Shown here piece after piece: positions 1-8,475 of a stretch of 64,000 bases of DNA (within the stretch, counting starts at the first letter, position 1; every line of letters starts with the position of its first letter). The DNA lies in assembly GCA_030827165.1 (NCBI GenBank), contig JAURFB010000004.1, forward strand, positions 1 through 64,000, written 5' to 3'. Origin of the DNA: Marivivens sp. (GTDB lineage Bacteria; Pseudomonadota; Alphaproteobacteria; Rhodobacterales; Rhodobacteraceae). Below the pieces are notes generated by a model. The model worked only from the letters and a program-made list of their open reading frames with translations. It searched no databases and had not been told where the DNA came from. Position numbers and translations under genes: made by a program.

Positions 1-546
1 CTGCATCGTCATCCGGCCGATCGAGAGCAGATGATCCGCATCCGCACCAATTTGTCGATGGTGTTCCAGCAGTTCAACCTCTGGGCCCATATGACGATCC
101 TGCAGAACGTGATGGAAGCGCCGCTTCATGTTCTCAAGCGCGACAAGGCCGAGGTCGAGGCCGCGGCGCGGCGCTATCTCGACAAGGTGGGCATCGGCGA
201 CAAGTGCGATGCCTACCCTGCACAGCTCTCGGGCGGCCAGCAACAGCGCGCCGCCATCGCCCGCGCTCTTTGCATGGAGCCCAAGGCGCTTTTGTTTGAC
301 GAGCCGACCTCGGCGCTCGATCCCGAGCTCGAGCAGGAGGTCGTCAAGGTGATCAAGGATCTCGCTTCGGAAGGGCGCACCATGATCCTCGTGACCCATG
401 ACATGCGGCTTGCCAACGACGTCAGCGATCACGTCGTATTCCTGCATCAGGGCAAAATCGAAGAACAGGGCGATCCCAAAACCCTCTTCGGAAACCCGAA
501 AACAGAGCGATTGCAACAGTTCCTGTCGGCCACGGTGTCGGCTTGA
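1..546 (+). CDS. Polar amino-acid ABC transporter ATP-binding protein (5' truncated by window edge)
   Basis: This is the cytoplasmic ATPase that powers a polar amino-acid importer. The reading frame is open to base 1, so the N-terminus and Walker A lie outside the window. Visible motifs in order are a Q-loop (FQQFNLWAHMT), the ABC signature (LSGGQQQRAAIARAL), Walker B (LLFDEPTSALDPE) and the switch histidine (LVTHDM). This motif set and the C-terminal residues (QGKIEEQGDPKTLF) are typical of the HisP/GlnQ/OccP branch. A binding protein and two permeases follow on the same strand, completing the importer. Known of the family: uptake of charged or polar amino acids and opines. The substrate here is inferred from the downstream amine-catabolism genes. 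Confidence 0.93.
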   Translation: MHRHPADREQMIRIRTNLSMVFQQFNLWAHMTILQNVMEAPLHVLKRDKAEVEAAARRYLDKVGIGDKCDAYPAQLSGGQQQRAAIARALCMEPKALLFDEPTSALDPELEQEVVKVIKDLASEGRTMILVTHDMRLANDVSDHVVFLHQGKIEEQGDPKTLFGNPKTERLQQFLSATVSA

Positions 547-568
547 TTCTCAACCTATGGAGACCCCA

Positions 569-1291
569 ATGAAGAAACTGATCCTTACAACCGCCGTTCT
601 GGCGCTCACCGCCGGCGCGGCCATGGCCGATGTCGTGCGCATGGGTACCGAGGGCGCCTACCCTCCGTATAATTATATCGACGACAACGGCGAGGTTGCC
701 GGCTTCGAGCGTGAACTGGGCGACGAGCTTTGCGCCCGCGCCGAACTGACCTGCGAGTGGGTCACCAACGACTGGGATTCGATCATTCCGAACCTCGTCT
801 CGGGCAACTACGACACCATCATCGCCGGCATGTCGATCACCGACGAGCGTGATGAAGTTATCGATTTCACCCAAGATTACTATCCGCCGACCGCTTCGGT
901 CTATGTCGCGGCATCCGCTGACGTCGATCTCGCCGGTGGCGTGATCTCTGCCCAGACCGCCACCATTCAGGCTGCCTATATTGCCGAGTCGGGCGCGACC
1001 CTTCTGGAGTTCGCCACTGCGGATGAGACCATCGCCGCCGTTCAGAACGGCGAGGTTGATGCCGTGTTCGCCGACTACGATTTCCTCCTGCCGGTGGTCG
1101 AAGCCTCGGGCGGCGCTCTGATGTTCGTGGGCGAAGAAGTTGCTCTCGGCGGCGGCGTCGGCATGGGCCTGCGCGAGAGCGACAACGAGCTGCGCGACAA
1201 GTTCAACGCCGCAATCGATTCGATGAAGGCGGACGGTTCGCTGAACGCACTTCTCGCCAAATGGTTCGGCGAAGAAGCGCCGGGCTACTGA
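569..1291 (+). CDS. Periplasmic solute-binding protein, family 3 (polar amino-acid/amine type)
   Basis: This 240-residue secreted receptor delivers substrate to the adjacent importer. The first ~22 residues form a Sec signal peptide (MKKLILTTAVLALTAGAAMA, cut before DVVRMG). Next comes the family-3 opening (GTEGAYPPYNYIDDNGEVAGFE) and the Asp/Glu-rich central lobe with TIIAGMSITDERDEVIDF. The ATG at 569 is chosen because GGAG at 559-562 sits about 6 bases upstream; an in-frame ATG at 557 would place the signal peptide less well. A strong hairpin follows the stop codon. A normal SBP is 240-260 residues, so it is complete. The specific ligand cannot be read from sequence. Confidence 0.92.
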   Translation: MKKLILTTAVLALTAGAAMADVVRMGTEGAYPPYNYIDDNGEVAGFERELGDELCARAELTCEWVTNDWDSIIPNLVSGNYDTIIAGMSITDERDEVIDFTQDYYPPTASVYVAASADVDLAGGVISAQTATIQAAYIAESGATLLEFATADETIAAVQNGEVDAVFADYDFLLPVVEASGGALMFVGEEVALGGGVGMGLRESDNELRDKFNAAIDSMKADGSLNALLAKWFGEEAPGY

Positions 1292-1300
1292 TCCCAATCG

Positions 1301-1326
1301 GCGGCGGCGCCACCTGGCGCCGCCGC
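1301..1326 (+). terminator. Intercistronic GC hairpin between binding protein and permeases
   Basis: A perfect 12-bp inverted repeat (GCGGCGGCGCCA, 1301-1312, and its complement at 1315-1326) leaves a 2-base spacer and is followed by a pyrimidine-rich run. It sits between the binding-protein stop and the first permease. Such hairpins usually reduce read-through or protect the upstream mRNA, giving more binding protein than permease. There is no uninterrupted T-run, so it is likely a partial terminator or RNA stabiliser. Confidence 0.6.
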
Positions 1327-1348
1327 TTCCCTTTCTCCTCATGGTCCC

Positions 1349-2254
1349 ATGTTTGAATATTGCGCCGATCCAGCCAGCCTCGCTGGCTTCAAGTGGCTCT
1401 CGTGCTACCTGACAACGGGCAAGCACATGGGCCTCTATTGGGCCGTGGGCACCGTTCTTCTCCTGTTGACGATCACCGCGCCGGCCGCCCTTCTGTTCGG
1501 CTTTGGCGGCGCTGCGGCGGCGCGCTCGCATTTCCGCCCCCTCAGGTGGTTCGGCAAGGGCTATATCGCCATCGTCCGCGGCGTTCCCGACATTGCCTTC
1601 TTCCTCTTCTTTGTGATCGCGCTTGACCAGGGATTCGAATGGATCCGCCATCAGATCAAATGCTCCGACTGGGATCAGCCGATCCGGCAGGGCAACGATT
1701 TCATCGTCTGCGCCGCGGCAAAGCTGCCGCTTTCCTCCTCGCCGCAGGTCTTTCACGAGATCTACGGCTTCTTCCTTGCCGTTCTGACTTTCGCGCTCGT
1801 CTTTGGCGCTTTTGCCGCCAATGTCCTCTATGGCGCAATGCGGGCCGTGCCCCACGCCCAGATCGAAACCGCCGAGGCCTATGGAATGTCGCACCGTCAG
1901 GCCTTCTGGCGGATCATGGTGCCGCAAATGTGGGTCTATGCCCTGCCCGGTCTATCGAACCTGTGGATGGTTCTGATCAAGGCAACGCCGCTTCTGTTCC
2001 TGCTGGGGGTCGAGGATATCGTCTATTGGGCGCGCGAGCTTGGCGGCACGAAGACCCCGCAGTTCACCGACTATCCGCATGGCGACTGGCGTGTCTGGTA
2101 TTTCCTCGCGCTTCTGGTGTTCTACCTCGCGTTCACGCAGGTCTCCGAGGTCGTTCTGGCGAAAATCTCACGCCGCCTCTCGCACGGGCAGGCCACGCTC
2201 GCCGGTGAAAAGCAACGCAAGGGCCCGCGCGGCCGTGGAAAGGCCGCCGCATGA
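1349..2254 (+). CDS. Amino-acid ABC transporter permease (HisQ/GlnP type), first subunit
   Basis: This integral membrane subunit of the importer has 301 residues. Several hydrophobic segments are visible (around residues 30-58, 70-92, 145-170, 210-225 and 248-270). The cytoplasmic EAA loop that docks the ATPase reads EAYGMSHRQAFWRIMVPQ near residue 175. A hydrophilic stretch of about 45 residues between the second and third hydrophobic segments (QGFEWIRH to QVFHEIYG) makes it longer than the usual 230-residue HisQ protein. The basic tail (KQRKGPRGRGKAAA) is probably cytoplasmic. It ends in a 4-base ATGA overlap with the second permease, so the two are translationally coupled. Confidence 0.9.
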   Translation: MFEYCADPASLAGFKWLSCYLTTGKHMGLYWAVGTVLLLLTITAPAALLFGFGGAAAARSHFRPLRWFGKGYIAIVRGVPDIAFFLFFVIALDQGFEWIRHQIKCSDWDQPIRQGNDFIVCAAAKLPLSSSPQVFHEIYGFFLAVLTFALVFGAFAANVLYGAMRAVPHAQIETAEAYGMSHRQAFWRIMVPQMWVYALPGLSNLWMVLIKATPLLFLLGVEDIVYWARELGGTKTPQFTDYPHGDWRVWYFLALLVFYLAFTQVSEVVLAKISRRLSHGQATLAGEKQRKGPRGRGKAAA

Positions 2255-3057
2255 GTTGTTGGGACACGATCGCCGACTATGCGTTGCGCAGCCAAGGGAT
2301 CGGCGAGCGGCTCTTGCCGCGCACCGATTTCACCCTCTGCCAGCAGTTCACGCTGATCGGCTCGGGGATGATCTGGAATATCTATTTCGGGTTTCTGGCG
2401 CTGGTTTCGGGCTTTGTCCTGGCGACGGGGGTGGCGGTCGCCAAAGCGCACCATCAGGTCTGGCTGCGTAAACCGGCGGAATGGTTCATCTTCATTTTCC
2501 GGGGCTCGCCCCTCTTCATCCAGTTCTTCTTCGCCTACTTCCTGTTCCAGAGCCTGAAGTCCGGCTATCCGTTCTTCGGCGCCTTCACCTCCGCATGGCT
2601 TGGGGCGCTTCTGGTCCTGTTTCTCAACACCGCCGCCTATTCGGCCGAGATCTTCTACGGGGCGCTCATGTCGGTGCCGAAGGGCGATGTGGAAGCGGCA
2701 GACGCCTATGGGATGTCGGGTTGGCCCCGGTTCCGGCGGGTCATCTGGCCGACGATGCTGCGGCTTGCATGGCCCGCCTATACCAATGAGGCGATCTTCC
2801 TGTTCCACGCGACAACGCTGGTGTTCTTTTCGGGCTTTCCGGCCTCGCAGCAGAGGGGCGATGCGCTCTATTACGCGAGCTATTTTGCCGACAAGACGTT
2901 CAACCCCTTCATCCCCTATCCGATCCTTGCCTTCTATTTCATTCTCTTGACGCTTTCGATCATCGGCTTGTTTGGCATGGTCAACCGCAAGCTCAACCAT
3001 CACCTGCCAAAAGATCGCCGCGCGAAAATTCGCTTGCGTGTGAACCTCATCCGGTAG
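2251..3057 (+). CDS. Amino-acid ABC transporter permease (HisM/GlnQ-partner type), second subunit
   Basis: This second membrane subunit (268 residues) starts inside the stop of the preceding permease. It carries about five hydrophobic segments and the EAA loop (EAADAYGMSGWPRFRRVIWP, near residue 148). It pairs with the first permease to form the translocation pore. The segment FRGSPLFIQFFFAYFLF is the usual conserved stretch of this family. It is the last transporter gene before a 240-base gap that carries nested inverted repeats. Substrate specificity is unknown; the following genes suggest an amine or a gamma-glutamyl-processed amino compound. Confidence 0.9.
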   Translation: MSCWDTIADYALRSQGIGERLLPRTDFTLCQQFTLIGSGMIWNIYFGFLALVSGFVLATGVAVAKAHHQVWLRKPAEWFIFIFRGSPLFIQFFFAYFLFQSLKSGYPFFGAFTSAWLGALLVLFLNTAAYSAEIFYGALMSVPKGDVEAADAYGMSGWPRFRRVIWPTMLRLAWPAYTNEAIFLFHATTLVFFSGFPASQQRGDALYYASYFADKTFNPFIPYPILAFYFILLTLSIIGLFGMVNRKLNHHLPKDRRAKIRLRVNLIR

Positions 3058-3067
3058 TATTACACAT

Positions 3068-3150
3068 ATGATCAAATTTTCAGGGTGCGTCCGGATCAGG
3101 AAAATTCCTCGAATCCTGCTGCTACAACTCCCTACGAGGAATTTGATCAT
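3068..3150. promoter_or_regulatory. Nested inverted repeats upstream of the glutamine-synthetase-like operon
   Basis: The 240-base gap between the permease and the first synthetase is AT-richer than its surroundings. It contains an exact 11-base inverted repeat, ATGATCAAATT at 3068-3078 and AATTTGATCAT at 3140-3150. Inside it lies a 9-base pair, AATTCCTCG near 3103-3111 and CGAGGAATT at 3135-3143. The core TGATCA palindrome in both outer arms looks like two operator half-sites for a dimeric regulator, placed to control the downstream genes. A DNA loop or an RNA stem is also possible. The cognate regulator is not in this window. Confidence 0.5.
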
Positions 3151-3297
3151 AAAAGCATTAGGCCCAAGGGCATGGACCTCAAATGCGGCACCCCGAGCGG
3201 GGGTGGCCACGGATAGGCGACAGCATATCTGAGCGGCGAATCCCCCCGGCTCCGCTTCTGACCGTCCCGGCTTTGGCGCCATTTATCTGGTGACAAA

Positions 3298-4632
3298 ATG
3301 ACGAGCTGGCTCGATGAGCATTCTGAAATCCGCAACGTGCGCGCCGGCGCAGCCGACCTCAATGGTCAGGCCCGTGGGAAACGCGTTCCGATCCGCTTTG
3401 CGCGAAAAATCGAAGAAGAAGGCATGCGCTTTCCCCTTTCGGTCCTCAACCTCGATATCTGGGGCGAAGACGTCGAGGACAGCCCGCTGGTCTTTGAGAT
3501 TGGCGATCCGGACGGCGTCTTGATGCCGACGGAGCGGGGGTATGTGCCCCTGCCCTGGCTCGAGACCCCGTCGGCGCTCTTGCCGCTTTGGATGTATACC
3601 GAAGACGGACAACCCTTTGACGGCGATCCGCGCCACGCCCTGGCACGCGTTGTCGATCAATTCGCGGCGCTGGGCATGACGCCCGTGGTCGCGACCGAGA
3701 TGGAATTCTATCTTGTGGATGATTCCGGGCCGGAGATTCGCCAGCCCAAATCGCCCCGGTCGGGCAAACGCCGCCCCGGCGCCGAGATTCTGAGTCTTCG
3801 GGCCCTGGACGCTTTCGACGCCTTCTTCAACGACCTGTATGACGCCTGCGACGCGATGGACATTCCCACGGAAGCGGCTACGTCCGAGGTTGGTCCAGGC
3901 CAGTTCGAGATCAACCTTGTACATGTGGCCGATGCCCTCAAGGCCGCCGATGACGCCTATCTGTTCAAGATGCTCGTCCGCGGTCTGGCGCGCAAACATG
4001 GCATGGCGGCGAGCTTCATGGCCAAGCCCTATGGCGAACACGCCGGCAACGGGATGCATGTGCATTTTTCGGTCATCAACAAACTGGGCAAGAACCTGTT
4101 TGCCAATGACACCTTTGAAGGAACACAGCTTCTGAAGGAAGCGATCGCCGGATGCCTGAAGGGCATTGCCGATCTCGCGCTCATCTTCGCGCCGCATGGC
4201 AACAGTTATGAACGGCTCGTCCCCGAAAGCCATGCGCCGACGGGTATCTGCTGGGCTTATGAAAACCGCACCGCGAGCGTCCGTGTGCCCGGCGGCAGCT
4301 TCAAGGCACGCCGTGTCGAGCATCGGGTCGCGGGGGGCGATGTGAACCCCTATCTCTTCCTGGCCGCCGTCCTTGGATCTGCATTGATTGGCATCCAGGA
4401 TAAGCTCACCCCGCCCAAACCCATTTCGGGCAACGCCTATGAGCAAGATCTCGACCAGATTCCCGACACTTGGGAAGCCGCGATCGATCGTTTCGAGGCG
4501 AGCGCGCTGGCGAACAGGATCTTAAACCCGACCCTGATCCAGAATCTGGTGCTGACCAAACGGCAGGAATTGCACTATCTCTCGTCGATGAGCGAGAGCG
4601 AAAAGCTCGACCTCTATCTCGATACGGTGTGA
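3298..4632 (+). CDS. Glutamine-synthetase-family enzyme (gamma-glutamyl-amine ligase, PuuA-like)
   Basis: This 444-residue member of the glutamine synthetase superfamily probably joins glutamate to an amine using ATP. The N-terminal beta-grasp part begins with RNVRAGAADLNGQARGK. The catalytic part shows the metal/glutamate signatures (TEMEFYLVD, NGMHVHFSV) and the ATP/glutamate loop ENRTASVRVPGGS. It lacks the adenylylation-site features and N-terminal sequence of housekeeping GlnA, and it lies in a cluster with an amidotransferase, a second ligase and an oxidase. By analogy with PuuA it would gamma-glutamylate putrescine or a related amine. The exact substrate is inferred, and the division of labour with the paralogue at 5373-6725 is unknown. 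Confidence 0.82.
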   Translation: MTSWLDEHSEIRNVRAGAADLNGQARGKRVPIRFARKIEEEGMRFPLSVLNLDIWGEDVEDSPLVFEIGDPDGVLMPTERGYVPLPWLETPSALLPLWMYTEDGQPFDGDPRHALARVVDQFAALGMTPVVATEMEFYLVDDSGPEIRQPKSPRSGKRRPGAEILSLRALDAFDAFFNDLYDACDAMDIPTEAATSEVGPGQFEINLVHVADALKAADDAYLFKMLVRGLARKHGMAASFMAKPYGEHAGNGMHVHFSVINKLGKNLFANDTFEGTQLLKEAIAGCLKGIADLALIFAPHGNSYERLVPESHAPTGICWAYENRTASVRVPGGSFKARRVEHRVAGGDVNPYLFLAAVLGSALIGIQDKLTPPKPISGNAYEQDLDQIPDTWEAAIDRFEASALANRILNPTLIQNLVLTKRQELHYLSSMSESEKLDLYLDTV

Positions 4633-4692
4633 GATAGGTTTCAGTCAAAACAAGCTGCCCGCTCCGGGACAGCCGCCAATCGATGGTGAATC

Positions 4693-5376
4693 ATGAGAAT
4701 CGGCATCCTTCAGACCGGCCACGTCGCAGACAATCTTCAGGCGGCAAACGGCAACTATCCCGAAATCTTCGCGCGCTTTCTTGGCGCCGAAGGCTTCGAG
4801 ACGGTGAACTACGCCGTGGTCGACAATGCATTCCCGCAAAGCGCAGATGTCGCGGACGGTTGGCTCATCACCGGCTCGCGCCACGGCGTCTATGAAGACC
4901 ACGACTGGATCAAGCCGCTCGAGGATCTGATCCGCGAGATCTATGCCAAGGGAATTCCGCTGATCGGCGTCTGCTTCGGCCACCAGATCATCGCCCAGGC
5001 GCTCGGCGGCAAGGTCGAGAAATTCAAGGACGGCTGGGCTGTCGGTGCGACCAAATACAAACTCGGCGACCAGGAACTGACCCTCAACGCCTGGCATCAG
5101 GATCAGGTCGTCGAGGTGCCGCCCGATGCCATTGTCGTCGGCACCAATGATTTTTGCCGGAACGCCGCGCTTCTCTATGGCGACAAGGCTTTCACGGTCC
5201 AACCCCACCCCGAAATAGACAAACGATACATAGGAGACTTGCTCGAGCACCGCGCGCCGGGTGTCGTTCCGGAAGATGTCCGGACCGGCGCCCTTGCCCG
5301 GCTCGACGAAGAGACCGACGCCGCGCACGTCGCGCAGATGTTTGGCAAGTTCTTCAAGGAAAAGAGGATTTCATGA
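4693..5376 (+). CDS. Class-I glutamine amidotransferase-like protein (possible gamma-glutamyl hydrolase)
   Basis: This 227-residue protein has the class-I amidotransferase fold. The nucleophile elbow GVCFGHQ puts the catalytic Cys at residue 94, and VQPHPEI supplies His172 and Glu174, so the triad is intact. The sequence most resembles stand-alone GMP-synthase-type amidotransferase domains rather than the longer PuuD. Its position between two gamma-glutamyl ligase-like genes suggests it removes the gamma-glutamyl group from an intermediate, the role of PuuD in E. coli. This is inference from context. Its stop overlaps the next start (ATGA at 5373-5376), indicating coupled translation. Confidence 0.82.
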   Translation: MRIGILQTGHVADNLQAANGNYPEIFARFLGAEGFETVNYAVVDNAFPQSADVADGWLITGSRHGVYEDHDWIKPLEDLIREIYAKGIPLIGVCFGHQIIAQALGGKVEKFKDGWAVGATKYKLGDQELTLNAWHQDQVVEVPPDAIVVGTNDFCRNAALLYGDKAFTVQPHPEIDKRYIGDLLEHRAPGVVPEDVRTGALARLDEETDAAHVAQMFGKFFKEKRIS

Positions 5377-6725
5377 GTTCCTGGATTGACAAGATTCCCG
5401 CCGCCGCGCGGACCTATATCGAAAACAACCGCCTCGACGAGGTGGAATGCGTGATCGCCGACTTGCCGGGCATTGCGAGAGGCAAGGCCGTGCCGGCTGC
5501 CAAATGGGAGCGCCAGACTTCGTTTCACCTGCCCAATTCGATCTTCTTCCAGACGATCACCGGTGATTGGGGCGAAGCGGCCGAGGACGGCTTTACCGAG
5601 CCGGACATGATCCTAAAGCCCGACCTTTCGACGACAACCGCTGCCCCTTGGGCCGCCGATGGCACATTGCAGGTGATCCACGATGCCTTTGACATGAAGG
5701 GCAAGCCGATCGGCTGCGCGCCCCGCAATGTCCTCAAGCGTGTGGTCGAGCTCTACAAGAAAGAGGGCTGGACCCCGGTTGTCGCGCCCGAGATGGAATT
5801 CTATCTCGTCGGCCGCAACGTCGACCCTGCCAAGCCGATCGAGCCGATGATGGGCCGCACCGGCCGACCCGCCGCCGCCCGTCAGGCCTATTCCATGGCC
5901 GCGGTCGATGATTACGGCCCGGTCATCGACGACATCTACGAGTATTCGGAAATCCAGGGCATCGAGATCGACGGCATCACCCAGGAAGGCGGCGCCGGCC
6001 AGCTTGAAATCAACCTCCGCCACGGCGATCCGGTCAAGCTTGCCGACGAAGTGTTCTACTTCAAGCGCCTGATCCGCGAGGCGGCCCTCAAGCACGATTG
6101 CTTCGCCACCTTCATGGCCAAGCCGATCGAAGGCGAGCCGGGCTCAGCCATGCACATCCACCATTCGGTGATCGACGAGAAGGGCAAGAACATCTTCGCC
6201 GGCCCGCAAGGTGGCGAGACCGATGCCTTCTTCCACTTTATCGGCGGCCTTCAGGAATACATGCCTGCCGTAATTGCCGTGATCGCGCCGTATGTGAACA
6301 GCTATCGCCGCTATGTGCGCAACCACGCCGCGCCGATCAACCTCGAATGGGGGCGCGACAACCGCACCACCGGCATCCGCATCCCCGTCTCGCCTCCCGA
6401 AGCACGTCGGGTCGAGAACCGGCTCGCGGGCATGGACGGCAATCCCTATCTGGTGATCGCCGCCTCGCTGGCCTGTGGCTATCTCGGCATGAAAAACGAG
6501 ATCTGGCCCGACAAGCGCTATCAGGGCGATGCCTATGAGGCCGAAGACGCGATCCCGCAGGGCCTCAATGCCGCGCTTGATCTTTTTGACGAGGCAAAGG
6601 AAGTCCACGAAGTCCTCGGGCCGGAATTCGCCCGCGTCTATTCGATCGTCAAGCGAACGGAATATGACGAGTTCCTTCAGGTCATCAGCCCGTGGGAACG
6701 TGAGCACCTGCTCTTGAACGTATGA
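5373..6725 (+). CDS. Glutamine-synthetase-family enzyme, second paralogue (PuuA-like)
   Basis: This 450-residue glutamine-synthetase-like ligase is clearly diverged from the one 740 bases upstream. The start at 5373 (MSSWIDKIPAAAR) overlaps the preceding stop. Catalytic signatures include PEMEFYLVG, AMHIHHSVID and the loop RDNRTTGIRIPVS. The opening DEVECVIADLPGIARGK is characteristic of gamma-glutamylpolyamine synthetase-like proteins in Proteobacteria. It ends in a 4-base overlap with the oxidase, so amidotransferase, ligase and oxidase form a tight unit. Two ligases may act on different amines, or one may act on a hydrolysis product; sequence alone does not decide. Confidence 0.85.
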   Translation: MSSWIDKIPAAARTYIENNRLDEVECVIADLPGIARGKAVPAAKWERQTSFHLPNSIFFQTITGDWGEAAEDGFTEPDMILKPDLSTTTAAPWAADGTLQVIHDAFDMKGKPIGCAPRNVLKRVVELYKKEGWTPVVAPEMEFYLVGRNVDPAKPIEPMMGRTGRPAAARQAYSMAAVDDYGPVIDDIYEYSEIQGIEIDGITQEGGAGQLEINLRHGDPVKLADEVFYFKRLIREAALKHDCFATFMAKPIEGEPGSAMHIHHSVIDEKGKNIFAGPQGGETDAFFHFIGGLQEYMPAVIAVIAPYVNSYRRYVRNHAAPINLEWGRDNRTTGIRIPVSPPEARRVENRLAGMDGNPYLVIAASLACGYLGMKNEIWPDKRYQGDAYEAEDAIPQGLNAALDLFDEAKEVHEVLGPEFARVYSIVKRTEYDEFLQVISPWEREHLLLNV

Positions 6726-8026
6726 ACCCGCTGCACCTCAACGACCGGCCTGGGGAGTTTCCCCCGAGCTGGTATGCGGCGACCGCCAAGCCCCTGCCCC
6801 AGCGCACCGCGCTTGAAGGAGAGGTCACGGCCGATGTCTGTATCGTCGGGGCGGGATATACCGGCCTGACCGCAGCCCTCACGCTTGCGGAAAAGGGTCT
6901 GAAGGTCATTGTCCTTGAAGCGCACCGGATCGGCTGGGGCGCTTCGGGTCGCAACGGCGGGCAAGTCGGATCGGCCTATAACAAGGGTCAGCGCTGGATC
7001 GAAAAGCGGGTGGGCTTTGCCAGGGCCAAGGCCATGTGGGATCTGGCCGAGGAGAGCAAGGCGCTTGTCGCCGATCTATCGGCTCGCCATGCGCCCGAGG
7101 CGCGGCTTTTGCCCGGCATCGCCCACGGCGAATATACGGCGCGCGAACTTTCCGGTGTGACAGCCGAAGCCGAGCACCTTTCGGTCCGGTATGACTATGA
7201 CAAGATCACCGTTCTCGGCCCGCAGGATTTCGCGGGGCTTGTCTGCTCGCCGCTCTACCACGGCGGGATGATCGACCGGGGCGCGGGCCACATTCATCCG
7301 CTGCGCTATGTGATCGGGCTCGGCAAGGCTGCGCTGGCGGCGGGGGCCGAGGTCTTTGAAGGCAGCGAAGTCCTCAAGATTGAGCATGGCGATCCGGCGA
7401 TCCTGACCACCGCCAAGGGACGCGTTCGCGCGGGGCACGTCATCCTTGCCGGCAACGGCTATCTGCCGCACCTTGCCAAGGAAGTGGCGCGCAAGGTGAT
7501 GCCGATCAACAGCTTTATCGGCGCGACCCCGCCACTTGGCGATCTGGCGCGCAAGGTCCTTTCCGAAGACATCGCCGCCTGCGATTCAAGCCATTTGGTC
7601 AACTATTTCCGCACCACCGAGGACGGCCGCCTCCTGTTCGGCGGCCGCGCCAATTACTCGCTGAAATTCCCTGACGACATCGGCACGGCGCTGAACCGGC
7701 GGATGCAGGAGATGTTTCCACAGCTGCGTGGCGTGGGGTTCGATCATGTCTGGGGCGGCACCCTTGGAGTGACCATGACCCGCCTGCCCGCCGTGCTTCG
7801 CATTGCCCCCAATATCGTCTCGGCCTCAGGCTATTCCGGGCACGGCGTGGCGCTTGCCGGGATCGCCGGCAAGGTCATGGCGGAGGCGGTAGCCGGGCAA
7901 GCCAGCCGTTTCGAGACGCTGGCCGCCCTGCCATCGCGCCCCTTCCCGTTCGGCGCGCATCTGCAAGAACCGACCATGACCCTCGCGATGGTCTGGTATC
8001 GCCTGCGCGACAGACTGGGACACTAA
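6722..8026 (+). CDS. FAD-dependent oxidoreductase, DAO family (PuuB-like gamma-glutamyl-amine oxidase)
   Basis: This 434-residue flavoenzyme has the dinucleotide-binding motif VGAGYTGLTAALTLAE near residue 40. Family signatures follow: GASGRNGGQVGSAYNKGQ, a substrate-binding middle, and the C-terminal FAD contact SGYSGHGVALAGIAGK. The conserved N-terminal PPSWYAAT is typical of the PuuB/OrdL subgroup. Known members oxidise gamma-glutamylputrescine to the aldehyde with release of ammonia and hydrogen peroxide. It overlaps the second ligase by 4 bases, supporting a common pathway. No aldehyde dehydrogenase (PuuC) or GABA transaminase is present in this window, so the pathway would be completed elsewhere. 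Confidence 0.85.
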   Translation: MNPLHLNDRPGEFPPSWYAATAKPLPQRTALEGEVTADVCIVGAGYTGLTAALTLAEKGLKVIVLEAHRIGWGASGRNGGQVGSAYNKGQRWIEKRVGFARAKAMWDLAEESKALVADLSARHAPEARLLPGIAHGEYTARELSGVTAEAEHLSVRYDYDKITVLGPQDFAGLVCSPLYHGGMIDRGAGHIHPLRYVIGLGKAALAAGAEVFEGSEVLKIEHGDPAILTTAKGRVRAGHVILAGNGYLPHLAKEVARKVMPINSFIGATPPLGDLARKVLSEDIAACDSSHLVNYFRTTEDGRLLFGGRANYSLKFPDDIGTALNRRMQEMFPQLRGVGFDHVWGGTLGVTMTRLPAVLRIAPNIVSASGYSGHGVALAGIAGKVMAEAVAGQASRFETLAALPSRPFPFGAHLQEPTMTLAMVWYRLRDRLGH

Positions 8027-8066
8027 ACCGCTTGCGCGACTCGCGGCGGCGGGCCACCCTTCCGCC

Positions 8067-8471
8067 ATGACAGAACACGCCGGACATTGCCTTTGCGGGG
8101 CAACCCGTTTTTCTTTCAAGCCAGACTTCATGACGTGGCAGGCGATCTGCCATTGCCACGACTGTCAACGGGCGACAGGCGCGCCCTTCGTCGGCTGGCT
8201 CGGGGTGAGAAACGGAGGCTGGCGCTGGACCGCGCAAGCGCCGGGGGCCTATCTCTCGTCGCCCGGCGTCACGCGGTATTTCTGCACGACCTGCGGCACC
8301 TCGCTGGCCTATTACGGCGAACGCTGGCCGCACGAGACCCATTTCCTCGCCGCGACGCTTAACGATCCGCAGGACTATCAGCCTTCAGCCCATGTCTATA
8401 CCGCCGACGCGCTGCATTGGGGCGAAGGGCTCGATGACCTGCCCCGCTTCGAGAGATTGCCGGAGGGTTGA
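8067..8471 (+). CDS. GFA-family (CENP-V/GFA domain) zinc protein
   Basis: This small cytoplasmic protein (134 residues) has a single GFA domain. The zinc ligands are visible as CLCGATRF, CHCHDCQR and CTTCGTSL. The family was named after a proposed glutathione-dependent formaldehyde-activating activity, which is disputed for most members, so no reaction is assigned. It starts 40 bases after the oxidase and may be co-transcribed. It converges on phaR with a 4-base gap and no visible terminator. Confidence 0.88.
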   Translation: MTEHAGHCLCGATRFSFKPDFMTWQAICHCHDCQRATGAPFVGWLGVRNGGWRWTAQAPGAYLSSPGVTRYFCTTCGTSLAYYGERWPHETHFLAATLNDPQDYQPSAHVYTADALHWGEGLDDLPRFERLPEG

Positions 8472-8475
8472 ACGC

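Noticed and set aside
3298-4632. Housekeeping glutamine synthetase GlnA
   Set aside because: Neighbouring amidotransferase, second ligase and oxidase, and lack of a GlnB partner, point to an amine pathway.
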